A DNA stretch of 52,720 bases, from positions 1 to 52,720 of the forward strand of contig JAGBJJ010000028.1 in assembly GCA_017934525.1 (NCBI GenBank), given 5' to 3'. The first letter of the stretch is position 1; every line of letters starts with the position of its first letter. The position numbers and the translations under genes are program-made. The stretch is from Prevotella sp. GTDB lineage: Bacteria > Bacteroidota > Bacteroidia > Bacteroidales > Bacteroidaceae. Below, one piece after another: positions 43,285-52,434 of the stretch. The notes below the pieces were generated by a model. It did no database searches. It saw nothing but the letters and a program-made list of their open reading frames with translations, and was not told the origin of the DNA.

Positions 43285-44016
43285 CTACTTCGTGGCAAAG
43301 TACATGGTGCAGATGCCGAAGGTCAGTCTGCGGAATGTGGCTTTGCTGAAGCCGGCCTTTTGCAGTATGCCCACCATCTGCTCTCCCTGCGGGAAAGCCT
43401 CGATGGTCTTCGTCAGATAGGTGTAAGCGCTCTTGTCTTTCGAGATGAGCCGTCCGTAGGTGGGCAGCACCACGTGGGAATAGACGGCGAAGAGCTGCTT
43501 CATGGGGAAGTGTGGCGGTGCCGTGAGCTCCACGATGCTCAGGTGGCCGCCGGGCTTCAGCACCCTGCACATCTCAGCCAGTCCGCGGTCCAGCTCGGCA
43601 AAGTTGCGTATGCCGAAGGCAGCCGTCACGGCATCGAAGGTGTCGGTGGGGTAGGAGAGCGCCAGGCAGTCTTCCTTCTCGAAGGAGATGACGCCCTCCA
43701 GGCCCATGCGTTTCGCTTTTTCACGCCCCACGGCCATCATCCCTTCGCTGATGTCGGCTCCCACGATGTGGGCAGGCTTCAGCATCTGCGCCGCCATGAT
43801 GGCAAAGTCGCCCGTGCCGGTGGCGATGTCAAGCAGCGTCTGGGGCGCGAAGGGCGCCAGCTGGCCGATGGCTTTGCGCCGCCAGCCGCGGTCGATGTTC
43901 CACGACAGATGGTGGTTGAGCTTGTCGTAGGTAGGAGCGATGTGGTCGAACATCTGCTCCACCTGCTCTTTCTTCTCACCCTCGTGGTAGGGGTTTATCG
44001 TTTCTTGTTTATACAT
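43285..44016 (-). CDS. menG: Demethylmenaquinone methyltransferase
   Basis: A 243-residue SAM-dependent methyltransferase for the last step of menaquinone synthesis. [25 protein letters not shown] is the UbiE/MenG signature, [16 protein letters not shown] the SAM site, and [26 protein letters not shown] the second family motif. In an anaerobe the substrate is demethylmenaquinone, not a ubiquinone precursor. It is 7 bp from purC. Confidence 0.95.
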   Translation of the reverse strand: MYKQETINPYHEGEKKEQVEQMFDHIAPTYDKLNHHLSWNIDRGWRRKAIGQLAPFAPQTLLDIATGTGDFAIMAAQMLKPAHIVGADISEGMMAVGREKAKRMGLEGVISFEKEDCLALSYPTDTFDAVTAAFGIRNFAELDRGLAEMCRVLKPGGHLSIVELTAPPHFPMKQLFAVYSHVVLPTYGRLISKDKSAYTYLTKTIEAFPQGEQMVGILQKAGFSKATFRRLTFGICTMYFATK

Positions 44017-44023
44017 CGTGCCT

Positions 44024-44971
44024 TTATCGGTTCTTCAGGTAGCTGCTCACGTTTCTCTCGATGCGTGCAGCAATGTCACCCTCCTCGGCGGCCTTGTCGA
44101 AGCGCTCGCCCGTGATGTGCTCGTAGAGCTCGATGTAGCGCTCGCTGACGCTCTCGGCGTAAGCGTCGGTAATCTCGGGCATCACCTGTCCCGGCTCGTT
44201 CATGAAGTTGTGCTCAATGAGCCACTGGCGCACGAATTCCTTCGACAGCTGTCGCTGCGGCTCGCCTTTAGCCATTTTTTCCTCGTAGCCGTCGGCATAG
44301 AAGTAGCGGCTGGAGTCGGGCGTGTGAATCTCGTCGATGAGGTACACCTTGCCGTCGCGTTTGCCGAACTCATACTTCGTGTCTACCAGTATGAGGCCGC
44401 GCTTGGCAGCAATCTCCTGGCCGCGTGCGAAGATGCGGCGCGTGTAGTCTTCCATCACGGCGTAGTCTTCTGCCGACACGAGGCCCTGGGCGATGATCTC
44501 CTCGCGCGAGATGTTCATATCGTGGCCCTCGTCGGCTTTTGTCGTCGGTGTGATGATGGGCTCGGGGAAACGCTCGTTCTCCTTCATGCCGTCGGGCAGG
44601 CGCACGCCGCACAGCTCGCGGCATCCGTTTTTGTATTCGCGCCAGGCGCTGCCCGTCAGGATAGAGCGTATAATCATTTCAACACGGAAGCCCTCGCACT
44701 TCAGTCCCACGGTGACCATGGGGTCGGGCGTGGCCAGTTTCCAGTTGGGGCAGATGTCGGTAGTGGCATCCAGGAATTTTGCGGCAATCTGGTTGAGCAC
44801 CTGCCCCTTGAAAGGAATGCCCTTAGGCAGTACCACGTCGAAAGCCGAGATGCGGTCGGTGGCTACCATGACCATCAGGTCGTCGTTGATGTTGTAAACG
44901 TCGCGCACCTTGCCGTGGTACACGCTTTTCTGTCCCTCGAAGTTGAAATCTGTTCTTGTTAAAGCTTTCAT
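44024..44971 (-). CDS. purC: SAICAR synthetase
   Basis: A 315-residue cytoplasmic ATP-dependent enzyme joining aspartate to CAIR in purine synthesis. [28 protein letters not shown], the ATP loop, and [30 protein letters not shown] are family motifs. It is the longer type found in Bacteroidetes and yeast, compared with about 240 residues in E. coli. It follows phoH by 65 bp and precedes menG by 7 bp. Confidence 0.96.
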   Translation of the reverse strand: MKALTRTDFNFEGQKSVYHGKVRDVYNINDDLMVMVATDRISAFDVVLPKGIPFKGQVLNQIAAKFLDATTDICPNWKLATPDPMVTVGLKCEGFRVEMIIRSILTGSAWREYKNGCRELCGVRLPDGMKENERFPEPIITPTTKADEGHDMNISREEIIAQGLVSAEDYAVMEDYTRRIFARGQEIAAKRGLILVDTKYEFGKRDGKVYLIDEIHTPDSSRYFYADGYEEKMAKGEPQRQLSKEFVRQWLIEHNFMNEPGQVMPEITDAYAESVSERYIELYEHITGERFDKAAEEGDIAARIERNVSSYLKNR

Positions 44972-45036
44972 CGTTTTCTTATTTGTTTTTTCTGGATTTA
45001 TGAAATGGCGTGATAACGCCTTCCACCCTTCTCACA

Positions 45037-45993
45037 TCACTCCGTTGCGGTGCCTCTCTCCTTGTCGAAACTTTCGTAGGCCTCTACGATGCGCGTCACC
45101 AGCTTGTGGCGCACAATGTCCTTCTGGTCCAGGTTGACCACGCAGATGCCCTCTACGTTGCTCAGTATGTGGAGCGCCTCCACAAGTCCGCTCTTCTGTG
45201 AGCGTGGCAGGTCAATCTGCGACGTGTCGCCGGTGATGATCATCTTCGTGTTCCAGCCCATGCGGGTGAGAAACATGCGCAGCTGTGCCGGCGTGGTGTT
45301 CTGTGCCTCGTCGAGTATCACCACGGCATCGCTCAGGGTGCGCCCGCGCATGAAGGCCAGCGGGGCTATCTGTATTTGGTGCTTTTCCATCATGTCCTGC
45401 AGTTTCACCTGCGGCAGCATGTCTTCCAGCGCGTCGTAGAGCGGCTGCAGATAGGGATCGATTTTGTCCTTCATGTCGCCAGGCAGGAAGCCCAGCTTCT
45501 CGCCTGCCTCCACCGCAGGCCTCGAGAGAATAATCTTCTTGACAGTCTTTTCCTTTAAAGCTTTGACGGCCAGCGCTATAGACAGGTAAGTCTTTCCGGT
45601 TCCTGCAGGCCCCACGGCAAAAATCATGTCGGCCTGGTCGTAGGCCTTAATCAGCTTCTGCTGGTTTTCGCTGCGTGCCTTGATGGGGCGGCCAGAGGTA
45701 GTGAACACCACCACGTCGTCGGGCACGTCGTCACGTGTGCGCTTGCCCTTGACGAAGTCGAGTATATCCTCTTCCTTGATGGAGTTGAACTTCAACACGT
45801 GCAGGCGCATCTTCTCCACGCTCTCCTCGAAAGCCGACAGCTGCGCCTCGTCGCCCATGATGCGTAGCACGTTGTCGCGTGCCACGATGCGCAGCTTCGG
45901 GAAGAGAGCCTTCAGCATCTGCAGGTGTGCATTACCAATCCCGTAGAACACCACGGGGTCTATATCTTCTAATACTATATGTTTCTCTATCAA
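45037..45993 (-). CDS. phoH: PhoH-family ATPase
   Basis: A cytoplasmic ATPase of the YbeZ/PhoH type, tied to RNA processing and ribosome maturation. The P-loop is GPAGTGKTYLSIALAV, followed by DEAQNTTPAQLRMFLTRMGWNTKMIITGD. I start at TTG 45993 (IEKHIVLEDIDPV next, 319 residues). The longer in-frame reading begins with a TTG that lies inside the -7 box, so it cannot be translated from this promoter. It is the first gene of the nine-gene cluster and is divergent from uxaC. Confidence 0.93.
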   Translation of the reverse strand: MIEKHIVLEDIDPVVFYGIGNAHLQMLKALFPKLRIVARDNVLRIMGDEAQLSAFEESVEKMRLHVLKFNSIKEEDILDFVKGKRTRDDVPDDVVVFTTSGRPIKARSENQQKLIKAYDQADMIFAVGPAGTGKTYLSIALAVKALKEKTVKKIILSRPAVEAGEKLGFLPGDMKDKIDPYLQPLYDALEDMLPQVKLQDMMEKHQIQIAPLAFMRGRTLSDAVVILDEAQNTTPAQLRMFLTRMGWNTKMIITGDTSQIDLPRSQKSGLVEALHILSNVEGICVVNLDQKDIVRHKLVTRIVEAYESFDKERGTATE

Positions 45994-46029
45994 ACCTTCA
46001 AATGTTCGTATTGATGTGATTTTTGCCTG

Positions 46030-46037
46030 CAAAGATA
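46030..46037 (-). promoter_or_regulatory. -7 box of the phoH cluster
   Basis: TATCTTTG on the minus strand; the -33 region is weak. It sits back to back with the uxaC promoter in a 188-bp divergent region. Confidence 0.6.
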
Positions 46038-46089
46038 CGAATTTCTCTCGAATTATTTCGCATTTTCACCACAAATATTTCATTTTAAA

Positions 46090-46120
46090 TTGATTGTTTC
46101 GAAAAAAAAGTGTAACTTTG
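46090..46120 (+). promoter_or_regulatory. uxaC promoter
   Basis: TTG (46090-46092) and TAACTTTG (46113-46120) with a 20-bp spacer; start codon 61 bp downstream. Confidence 0.75.
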
Positions 46121-46181
46121 CAGGCAAGAGTCTGCCACGACGCTGATTATTAATACTTAAAAATGAGTCTATAAAGTTATT

Positions 46182-47588
46182 ATGAAACAATTCAACGACC
46201 GCAATTTCGTACTTGAGACCGAGGTGGCTCAGGATTTGTATCACAACCATGCAGCTAAGATGCCTATCATCGACTACCACTGCCATCTGATTCCAGAGAT
46301 GGTGGCAAAGGACCATCGGTTTCAGAGTATCACCGAGCTGTGGCTGGGAGGCGACCATTACAAATGGCGTGCCATGCGCACCAACGGCGTCGACGAGCGC
46401 TACTGCACGGGTAAGGACACCACCGACTGGGAGAAGTTCGAGAAATGGGCCGAAACGGTGCCCTACACCTTTCGCAACCCCCTCTACCACTGGACTCACC
46501 TCGAGCTGAAGACGGCCTTTGGCATCGAGAAGCTCCTGTCGCCTGCCACGGCACGCGAGATATTCGATGAGTGTAATGAGAAGCTCAAGCAGCCCGAGTT
46601 CACGGCCCGTGGCTTGATGCGTCACTACAACGTGGAATGTGTTTGCACCACCGACGACCCCGTCGACGACCTGCATAGTCACATAGAGTATGCACAGACG
46701 CGTGGCGAGAAAGACCCGCTCATGATTCCTGCCTGGCGCCCTGACAAGGCCATGAACATCGAGAAACCAGAGTTTGCCAACTATGTGGAGCAGTTGTCGG
46801 CTGTCTCGGGTGTCAACATCGTTAAGTTCGCCGACATGGTAGATGCGCTGCAGCGCCGCCACGACTTCTTCCAGCAGCAGGGCTGCAAACTCTCCGACCA
46901 CGGCATCGAAGAGTTCTACGACGAGCCTTACACCGACCAGCAGATTGAGACCGTCTTCGAGAAGGCTATGTGTGGTAAGCCGCTCTCCGACAACGAGATA
47001 CGCCAATATAAGAGCTGCTTCCTGACACGTATGGCCGAGATGGACGCTGAGAGTGACTGGACACAGCAGTTCCACTATGGTGCCATTCGCGACAATAACA
47101 CGAAGATGTATCGCCAGCTCGGTCCCGACACGGGCTTTGACAGCATCGGCGAGTTCAACACGGCGCGCGCCATGGCGCGTTTCCTCGACAAACTGCAGAT
47201 GGAGGACAAGCTAGCGCGTACCATTATATATACGCTGAATCCCTGCGCCAATGAGGTCATTGCCACCATGCTGGGCAATTTCCAGGGCGGCGAGCCGGGC
47301 AAGATACAGTTCGGATCCGGCTGGTGGTTCAACGACCAGATGGATGGTATGATACGCCAGATGAACGCCCTGTCGGTGCTGGGTCTGCTCAGCCGTTTCG
47401 TGGGCATGCTCACCGACTCGCGTTCCTTCCTCAGCTATCCGCGCCACGAATACTTCCGCCGTATTCTCTGCAACCTGCTTGGCAACGATGTGGAGCGCGG
47501 CCTGCTGCCTGACGACCGCCAGACGCTGGCACGTATGGTGGAAGACATCAGCTACAACAACGCCCGCCGCTACTTTAAGTTCTATTAA
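46182..47588 (+). CDS. uxaC: Glucuronate (uronate) isomerase
   Basis: A 468-residue cytoplasmic amidohydrolase-fold enzyme converting D-glucuronate to fructuronate, or D-galacturonate to tagaturonate. IIDYHCHLIPEMVAKD holds the first metal His pair, VECVCTTDDPVDDLHSH and the IQFGSGWWFNDQMDG block are family-typical, and length matches UxaC. No other uronate gene is beside it; it has its own promoter and a hairpin after the stop. It suggests use of pectin or glycosaminoglycan sugars. Confidence 0.95.
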   Translation: MKQFNDRNFVLETEVAQDLYHNHAAKMPIIDYHCHLIPEMVAKDHRFQSITELWLGGDHYKWRAMRTNGVDERYCTGKDTTDWEKFEKWAETVPYTFRNPLYHWTHLELKTAFGIEKLLSPATAREIFDECNEKLKQPEFTARGLMRHYNVECVCTTDDPVDDLHSHIEYAQTRGEKDPLMIPAWRPDKAMNIEKPEFANYVEQLSAVSGVNIVKFADMVDALQRRHDFFQQQGCKLSDHGIEEFYDEPYTDQQIETVFEKAMCGKPLSDNEIRQYKSCFLTRMAEMDAESDWTQQFHYGAIRDNNTKMYRQLGPDTGFDSIGEFNTARAMARFLDKLQMEDKLARTIIYTLNPCANEVIATMLGNFQGGEPGKIQFGSGWWFNDQMDGMIRQMNALSVLGLLSRFVGMLTDSRSFLSYPRHEYFRRILCNLLGNDVERGLLPDDRQTLARMVEDISYNNARRYFKFY

Positions 47589-47594
47589 TACCTT

Positions 47595-47629
47595 ATGGCA
47601 GAGACGTCACACTGTGGCGCCTCTGCCAT
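47595..47629 (+). terminator. Hairpin after uxaC
   Basis: ATGGCAGAG (47595-47603) and CTCTGCCAT (47621-47629) form a 9-bp stem just past the stop. There is no long T-run, so termination is likely but not certain. Confidence 0.6.
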
Positions 47630-47649
47630 TAACATCGTCTTAGTCTTCT

Positions 47650-47705
47650 TTTAACTCCTTTTAACGCTGCAGCCATCTTTAACTCCTAAAAAAGCAGTAC
47701 CTTTG
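47650..47705 (+). promoter_or_regulatory. Promoter of the Wza-like gene with direct repeats
   Basis: TACCTTTG at 47698-47705 is the -7 box. TTTAACTCCT occurs at 47650-47659 and 47678-47687, 28 bp apart; the second copy lies in the spacer. With no good -33 box, the repeats may bind an activator or repressor. Confidence 0.55.
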
Positions 47706-47738
47706 CAGCCAAATTAATTATCCTTAAACGAAATCGTG

Positions 47739-48533
47739 ATGAATTGCAAAAAGATTATTTTGCCTTTGATGGCCATCGTGCTGCTCGCAAGCTGTGGCAG
47801 CCAGAAGGATGTGCCCTACTTCCAGAATGCTCAGACGGTCGACCTCTCTGGGTCGCAGATGCTCTATGATGCCCGCATCATGCCGAAGGACCAGCTGACC
47901 ATCACCGTCAGCGCCAGCGACGACAAGGCTGCCGCACCTTTCAATATGACCGTGCCGACACCTTATTCTGCTGCATCGCGATCCACCTACTCGCAGCCCA
48001 TGCTTCAGACCTATCTGGTCGACAACGATGGCAACATCAACTTCCCCATCATCGGCCAGCTCCATGTGGGCGGACTGACGAAGGCTGAGACTGAGAATAT
48101 GATTCAGGCAAAGATAAAACCCTATATGGCAGCAGCTGAGACCCCCATCGTCACTGTGCGCATGCCTGGCTATCAGGTGTCGGTGATGGGCGAGGTGGCA
48201 CGTCCTGGAACGTTCACTGTCAGCCGTGAGAAAATCACCATCCTCGAGGCGCTGGCCCAGGCCGGCGACCTGACCATCTATGGTATGCGCGACAATGTGA
48301 AGCTGGTGCGTGAGGATGCCAATGGCAAGAAGACTATCCACGAGCTTGATTTGCGTGATGCCAACATCATCAGCTCGCCTTATTACTATCTGCAGCAGAA
48401 CGACATCGTCTACGTGACGCCCAACAAGGTGAAGGCCCAGAACTCCAGTGTAGGTAGCATGACCACACTATGGTTCTCTGCCACCTCTATCCTCATCTCT
48501 CTCACCTCACTCCTCTACAACATCCTGAAGTAG
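47739..48533 (+). CDS. Wza-like polysaccharide export lipoprotein
   Basis: A 264-residue outer-membrane or periplasmic lipoprotein that would help export capsule or exopolysaccharide. Signal and lipobox LLASC precede the lipidated Cys. A Poly_export domain (about 45-140, MPKDQLTITVSASDD and LVDNDGNINFPIIGQLHVGGLT) is followed by an SLBB domain (YQVSVMGEVARPGTFTVSREKITILEALAQAGD). The end has one hydrophobic segment (LWFSATSILISLTSLLYNIL). ATG 47739 is used although GTG 47736 adjoins it. No capsule genes are adjacent, which is odd for this family. Confidence 0.92.
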   Translation: MNCKKIILPLMAIVLLASCGSQKDVPYFQNAQTVDLSGSQMLYDARIMPKDQLTITVSASDDKAAAPFNMTVPTPYSAASRSTYSQPMLQTYLVDNDGNINFPIIGQLHVGGLTKAETENMIQAKIKPYMAAAETPIVTVRMPGYQVSVMGEVARPGTFTVSREKITILEALAQAGDLTIYGMRDNVKLVREDANGKKTIHELDLRDANIISSPYYYLQQNDIVYVTPNKVKAQNSSVGSMTTLWFSATSILISLTSLLYNILK

Positions 48534-48554
48534 AGAGAGAGAAGAAGGAATGAG

Positions 48555-48597
48555 TTGCCTCCCGAGAGTCAGACAAGAACTATCGGGGGGCAATTTT
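48555..48597 (+). terminator. Intrinsic terminator of the Wza-like gene
   Basis: TTGCCTCCCGA (48555-48565) pairs with TCGGGGGGCAA (48583-48593), one wobble, followed by TTTT. Confidence 0.85.
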
Positions 48598-48600
48598 AGT

Positions 48601-48660
48601 GTTCTCACTTGTAATCAGGTTCCGTAAGGGCGCGTCAGTTCGAATCTGACTTCCGGCTCT
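48601..48660 (+). pseudogene. tRNA 3'-half fragment (possible att-site remnant)
   Basis: GTCAG-TTCGAAT-CTGAC (48634-48650) is a textbook T-arm, followed by TTCCGGC as a 3' acceptor strand. Upstream, CTTGTAA flanked by imperfectly pairing bases looks like an anticodon arm. No matching 5' acceptor or D-arm precedes it: that space is the terminator of the previous gene. Integrases often leave such a 3' tRNA end at the border of an inserted element. It may instead be a decayed gene. Confidence 0.5.
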
Positions 48661-49110
48661 AACTTTAAGACAGATAATAAAATGAAGATACCAAAATTGC
48701 AAACAACAAATATTCGCAGCCGGAGCAGACGCTTTTAATCTTGCTCCGTATTAGTCTGCTGCAGCACGATTTGGAAGCGCTGCTTTAAGGAGTTGGGGAT
48801 TAACACGAACATTAGGAAGTCAACTGAAGAATGAAATCATAGTGGCTTCAGAATTAGGAAGGCCTATGGCTGCACCAACAGTTACTGAGCCTATATATAA
48901 CAGTCGATTTACAACATCACATCAACCATTAACGTATAATCACACATCTTGTAAAAAGAACTATAAAAGGAAACTGTTTTTAAAAGTAATCCCCAAAATA
49001 TCGTTGGTAAATAATGTAAAAAAGCTGGTTTTAAGTGGCCGCATTGCACTCGCTTGTGAGTCATTACTAATTACTAATTTTCATTAGCAGAAAGTTAAAA
49101 ATAAGACGGA
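48661..49110. other. AT-rich stretch with a decayed open frame
   Basis: This 450-bp stretch has no gene I can support. The frame 48755-49087 is open for 110 codons but lacks an ATG at its start, and its product is not recognised. Its first half (for example LRSWGLTRTLGSQLKNE and VASELGRPMAAPTVTEP) looks protein-like while the second half is low in complexity. CGGAGCA...TGCTCCG (48721-48748) forms a hairpin. It lies next to the tRNA fragment and may be the residue of an excised or degraded mobile element. Confidence 0.4.
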
Positions 49111-49112
49111 AA

Positions 49113-49144
49113 TTTGTTAGCCTCAACCGAAAAGCGTAACTTTG
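49113..49144 (+). promoter_or_regulatory. Promoter of the TPR gene
   Basis: TTTG (49113-49116) and TAACTTTG (49137-49144) with a 20-bp spacer; the start codon is 26 nt downstream. Confidence 0.8.
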
Positions 49145-49170
49145 CAGCTGGTTTTTACATATTGTGGATT

Positions 49171-49857
49171 ATGGCAAAATGCTTTGGAAAACTTCTCACT
49201 GCGACAGCATTGATGGCGGCTGTTGCCACGCAGACCGACGCTCAGACGCCGCAGTTGTGGCGCGACTCACTGGCGACAATCAACCGGAGAATTGAATTGG
49301 CTCCCAGCTCGATTGACCTGCGGCTGAAAAAGGCGGCGCTCAACATTGAGCTGAATCAGTGGGACTATGCCGTGGAGGAGTATGGATGGGTGCTGCAGAG
49401 AGATCCGAAGAACCTGTCGGCCCTCTATTTCAGGGCCTATGCCAACAACCATCTGCAGCGCTTCGATCTGGCGCGCAGCGACTATGAGAGTTTCTTGGCT
49501 TTGATGCCCCGCCACTTTGAGGCACAGCTGGGGCTGGCCATGGTGAAGCGGAGACTGGGGCGCACCAGCGAGGTGGCCGACGAACTGAACCAGCTGGTGC
49601 AGATGTTTCCCGACTCGGCCATGGCTTATGCGGCCAGGGCTGACTTCGAGGTGGAGCAGAACCAGTGGGAGCTGTCGCTGTACGACTGGGACGAGGCTAT
49701 CCGCCTCGCCCCGGACAACACGGAGCTGGTGGTGTCGAAGGTGAATGCGCTGCTGCTCTTGAAGCGTAAGAAGGAGGCGCGCGAACTGCTGAACGCACTG
49801 AGCGCGAAGGGCGTGCCGAGGGCCGCCCTGCGCGAATGGCTCGAGCGATGTCGCTGA
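49171..49857 (+). CDS. Secreted tetratricopeptide-repeat protein
   Basis: A 228-residue exported protein. ATG 49171 opens a signal peptide (LLTATALMAAVATQTDAQ). The rest is about five TPR units, for example IDLRLKKAALNIELNQWDYAVEEYGWVL, LSALYFRAYANNHLQRFDLARSDYESFL and MAYAARADFEVEQNQWELSLYDWDEAIRLAPDN. It is likely a periplasmic scaffold for protein contacts; the partner is unknown. An upstream in-frame TTG falls just in the promoter and is rejected as start. It converges with the mscS gene, with only 7 bp between the stops. Confidence 0.85.
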   Translation: MAKCFGKLLTATALMAAVATQTDAQTPQLWRDSLATINRRIELAPSSIDLRLKKAALNIELNQWDYAVEEYGWVLQRDPKNLSALYFRAYANNHLQRFDLARSDYESFLALMPRHFEAQLGLAMVKRRLGRTSEVADELNQLVQMFPDSAMAYAARADFEVEQNQWELSLYDWDEAIRLAPDNTELVVSKVNALLLLKRKKEARELLNALSAKGVPRAALREWLERCR

Positions 49858-49864
49858 GCCGCTA

Positions 49865-52207
49865 TCAGCCCTTCAGCTCCGAAGCATTGCGGATGGTGAT
49901 GTCGCGCTGTGGGAACGGTATCTCTATGCCGTTGGCGTTGAGCGTCTCGTAGACACACTTCAACACGTCGCTGACTACATACGACTTCTTGACGGCATCA
50001 GACCAGACGAACAACTTGAAGTCGACGCTCGAGTCGCCCATCCCCGACATAACTGACTTAATCTTCTTGTTCGGATCCATCCACGGGTGATGGAGATTGT
50101 TGACGGCTTCTTCCACCAGGGAAGCCACAGCTTTCACGTTGGAACCGTAAGCCACACCGAACGGAACTACTGCCAGTACGTAGCCGTGATTCTTTGTCAG
50201 ATTCTTATAGTTCTTGGCAAACAGCTGGCTGTTCTGGAAGGTGATGACCTCGCCGTAGAGCGACTCTATCATCGTAGACGTGTAGCTGATAGAGGCTACC
50301 TGTCCCATTGTGCCGTCAACTTCTATCCAGTCGCCCACCTTGATGCGACCTGCCATGAGCGAGGCTCCATAGTAGATATTCTCGATGATGTCTTTCGAGG
50401 CAAAACCGATACCTGTGGACAGACCGCCGGAGATAGCGAGCAGCCAGGCTACGCTGATGTGGAGCAGCGAGAGCGAGATCATAAGCCATATGCCCCACAC
50501 AAGCACTTGTATCACATTCTTGCCCATCACCTCGCGGCTGGCAGCCGTGGTCGGGTCTTGCGTCTGGTAGTGAAGGCGCAGCAGGGAGAGTATGGTGTGG
50601 GCTATGTAGGAGAAAAGGAACCAGAGGTTGACGACCATGGCGAGCTTGGTAATGCTTACCTTCAGATTGTCGAGGTTGACGAAGTCTTTGTTGAATATTT
50701 GCCAGCAGAGGTCGCTCAGGTTGAAAATGTCGGCTGCCCAGTAGATTGACAGCATGACCGACAGCACTCCGAGGATGGGAATGACCACCTTATATAATAA
50801 TAGGTATATCCAGCTCTTGGTGATAGGCTTGCTCTCGAAACCGTGGCGGCTGCCGTAGAGTTTCAGGTAGCGGCTGATGCAGGTGATGGTGAGGATGCAG
50901 GTGAGCTGCATGATCCACCAGATGAGTATCTGCACGGCCAGCAGCGTATAGCCTATCCATGAGCATACCACAGAGACGATGAAGATGGTGAGTGAGGTGT
51001 AGGTGTAGAAGATGTCTGACTGGGGGATGTTCTGGTTGTGGCGGCGGATGACGTTCCACTGCCACAGGGTGCAGATGAGTAGGATGGGAGGGAACATGAT
51101 GTCGACCAGCTTGTTGGGTATCAGAATGATGCGGAACACGATGACAAGGAAGCCGACCAGAATCAACGGCGAGTAGATGCGGAAGGCACTCTTGATCTGA
51201 TTGCCGTTGACCCTGAGTAGCAGCGATATCAGGATAACACCTAATAGCCACGCGTATTCTATCAGCAGGCTGCTCGCCATGATGTAGAAGTTCTGCTTCA
51301 GGGTGGCATGCAGCAGGCCCATGATGGCGGCGAAGGTGACGGTGGTGGTGGCCATGATGATGCAGGCGCGCTTCTTCATGAACTCTTCTGTGCGGAAGCG
51401 GTTGGGCATAAGCTTGAAGGCGAGCTGGTTGAGAAGTACGGCTAGCACCACGTAGAAAGCTATCATCATAAAAAGGCGAAGGATGACACGGCTGTCCCAG
51501 TCGGAGGTTTGTTTGCCAGGCTTGTATTTCTCTGCCACGGTTTTGCTCGTCTCGCTCATCTCCTTGCTGAAATTGCGTAGCACGGAGAAGTAGTTCTCAC
51601 CGCCGTTCTTGAAGATGCTGGTCTGGATGGCGTTGTAGCGCTTGTTAGCATAGTCGTTCAGATAGCGCAGGCGTAGCTCGGTGGCCTCATAATAGTTAAT
51701 GTAGTCGGCCACCTGCAAACGGTTCTCCTCTATCGTGTTCTTGATGTTGGTGGCCAGGGTCAGACAGACGCTGCGGTCAGTGCGGGCTTTCTGGCTGAGC
51801 ATGCCGGGAAACATGGCTTTCAGACTTGTCACCAAACTGTCGTACTTGGCTATCTCGTTGTCGGCATTTTCCAGAAACGACTCAAACGGCAATTGCTGGC
51901 GCTGGAAGTCATTGTACTGCTCGGTGGCTTCATGACAGGCGTAGGTCAGGTCGAACACGTAGTTGGGATCCTGGGAGTAGAGCATCAGGGCATTCTGGTT
52001 GCTGCGCTTCATCGTCTCCTGCAGTTGGTTCACTATCTCGCGCGTTTGGTTCTTGCGCTCCGACGCACGGCTGGTCAGATCGCGGTGATACTCCGTCAGC
52101 TCCGAGCGTAGTACGCTGAGTGTCTGCTCTAGGTCTTTTTCTTTCAGCACGGCGTGCATATTTGCAAAAACAAGCACGCCAAACAGGGTGAGGATGATTC
52201 TTTTCAT
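49865..52207 (-). CDS. MscS-family mechanosensitive channel with large N-terminal region
   Basis: A 780-residue inner-membrane channel that should release solutes on hypo-osmotic shock. A signal peptide is followed by a periplasmic helical, coiled-coil domain (about 20-235). Many membrane segments (about 245-545) come next. The MscS core holds the pore helix LAISGGLSTGIGFASKDIIENIYYG, then the beta domain GRIKVGDWIEVDGTMGQVASISYTSTMIES and a C-terminal alpha/beta cage. It resembles the large MscK/YbdG-like types, not the 286-residue MscS. A TATCTTTG box (52235-52242) lies 27 bp upstream of its start. Confidence 0.92.
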   Translation of the reverse strand: MKRIILTLFGVLVFANMHAVLKEKDLEQTLSVLRSELTEYHRDLTSRASERKNQTREIVNQLQETMKRSNQNALMLYSQDPNYVFDLTYACHEATEQYNDFQRQQLPFESFLENADNEIAKYDSLVTSLKAMFPGMLSQKARTDRSVCLTLATNIKNTIEENRLQVADYINYYEATELRLRYLNDYANKRYNAIQTSIFKNGGENYFSVLRNFSKEMSETSKTVAEKYKPGKQTSDWDSRVILRLFMMIAFYVVLAVLLNQLAFKLMPNRFRTEEFMKKRACIIMATTTVTFAAIMGLLHATLKQNFYIMASSLLIEYAWLLGVILISLLLRVNGNQIKSAFRIYSPLILVGFLVIVFRIILIPNKLVDIMFPPILLICTLWQWNVIRRHNQNIPQSDIFYTYTSLTIFIVSVVCSWIGYTLLAVQILIWWIMQLTCILTITCISRYLKLYGSRHGFESKPITKSWIYLLLYKVVIPILGVLSVMLSIYWAADIFNLSDLCWQIFNKDFVNLDNLKVSITKLAMVVNLWFLFSYIAHTILSLLRLHYQTQDPTTAASREVMGKNVIQVLVWGIWLMISLSLLHISVAWLLAISGGLSTGIGFASKDIIENIYYGASLMAGRIKVGDWIEVDGTMGQVASISYTSTMIESLYGEVITFQNSQLFAKNYKNLTKNHGYVLAVVPFGVAYGSNVKAVASLVEEAVNNLHHPWMDPNKKIKSVMSGMGDSSVDFKLFVWSDAVKKSYVVSDVLKCVYETLNANGIEIPFPQRDITIRNASELKG

Positions 52208-52234
52208 TTATCTTTTTCTTTTTTTTTTCGGCTG

Positions 52235-52242
52235 CAAAGATA
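52235..52242 (-). promoter_or_regulatory. -7 box of the mscS gene
   Basis: TATCTTTG on the minus strand with a weak -33 region. Confidence 0.55.
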
Positions 52243-52402
52243 TAACTTTTTTTTCAATTCACCTAAAAACTGGACTAATAATTCCTTTCTTCGATTCTTC
52301 GCTTTCTGTCGATTTACTATATAATATAATAAGGTAGAAAAAGTGCGTTTTGTCATGAAATCAGAAAAAAGTGATATTTTTTAGAAAATAACTTTGAAAA
52401 TG

Positions 52403-52434
52403 TTTGGAGGAAAGGAAAAAAGTGCGTACCTTTG
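52403..52434 (+). promoter_or_regulatory. rRNA operon promoter
   Basis: TTTG (52403-52406) and TACCTTTG (52427-52434) are spaced by 20 bp. AT-rich DNA upstream could act as an UP element. Another TAACTTTG at 52389-52396 may be a second, weaker promoter. Confidence 0.8.

Noticed and set aside
46111-46120. AraR-like GTGTAACTTT at the uxaC promoter
   Set aside because: It is a half match that results from the -7 box TAACTTTG; the second arm is absent.
48661-49110. CRISPR array or tandem repeats in the AT-rich stretch
   Set aside because: No regularly spaced repeat unit is present; only single hairpins are seen.
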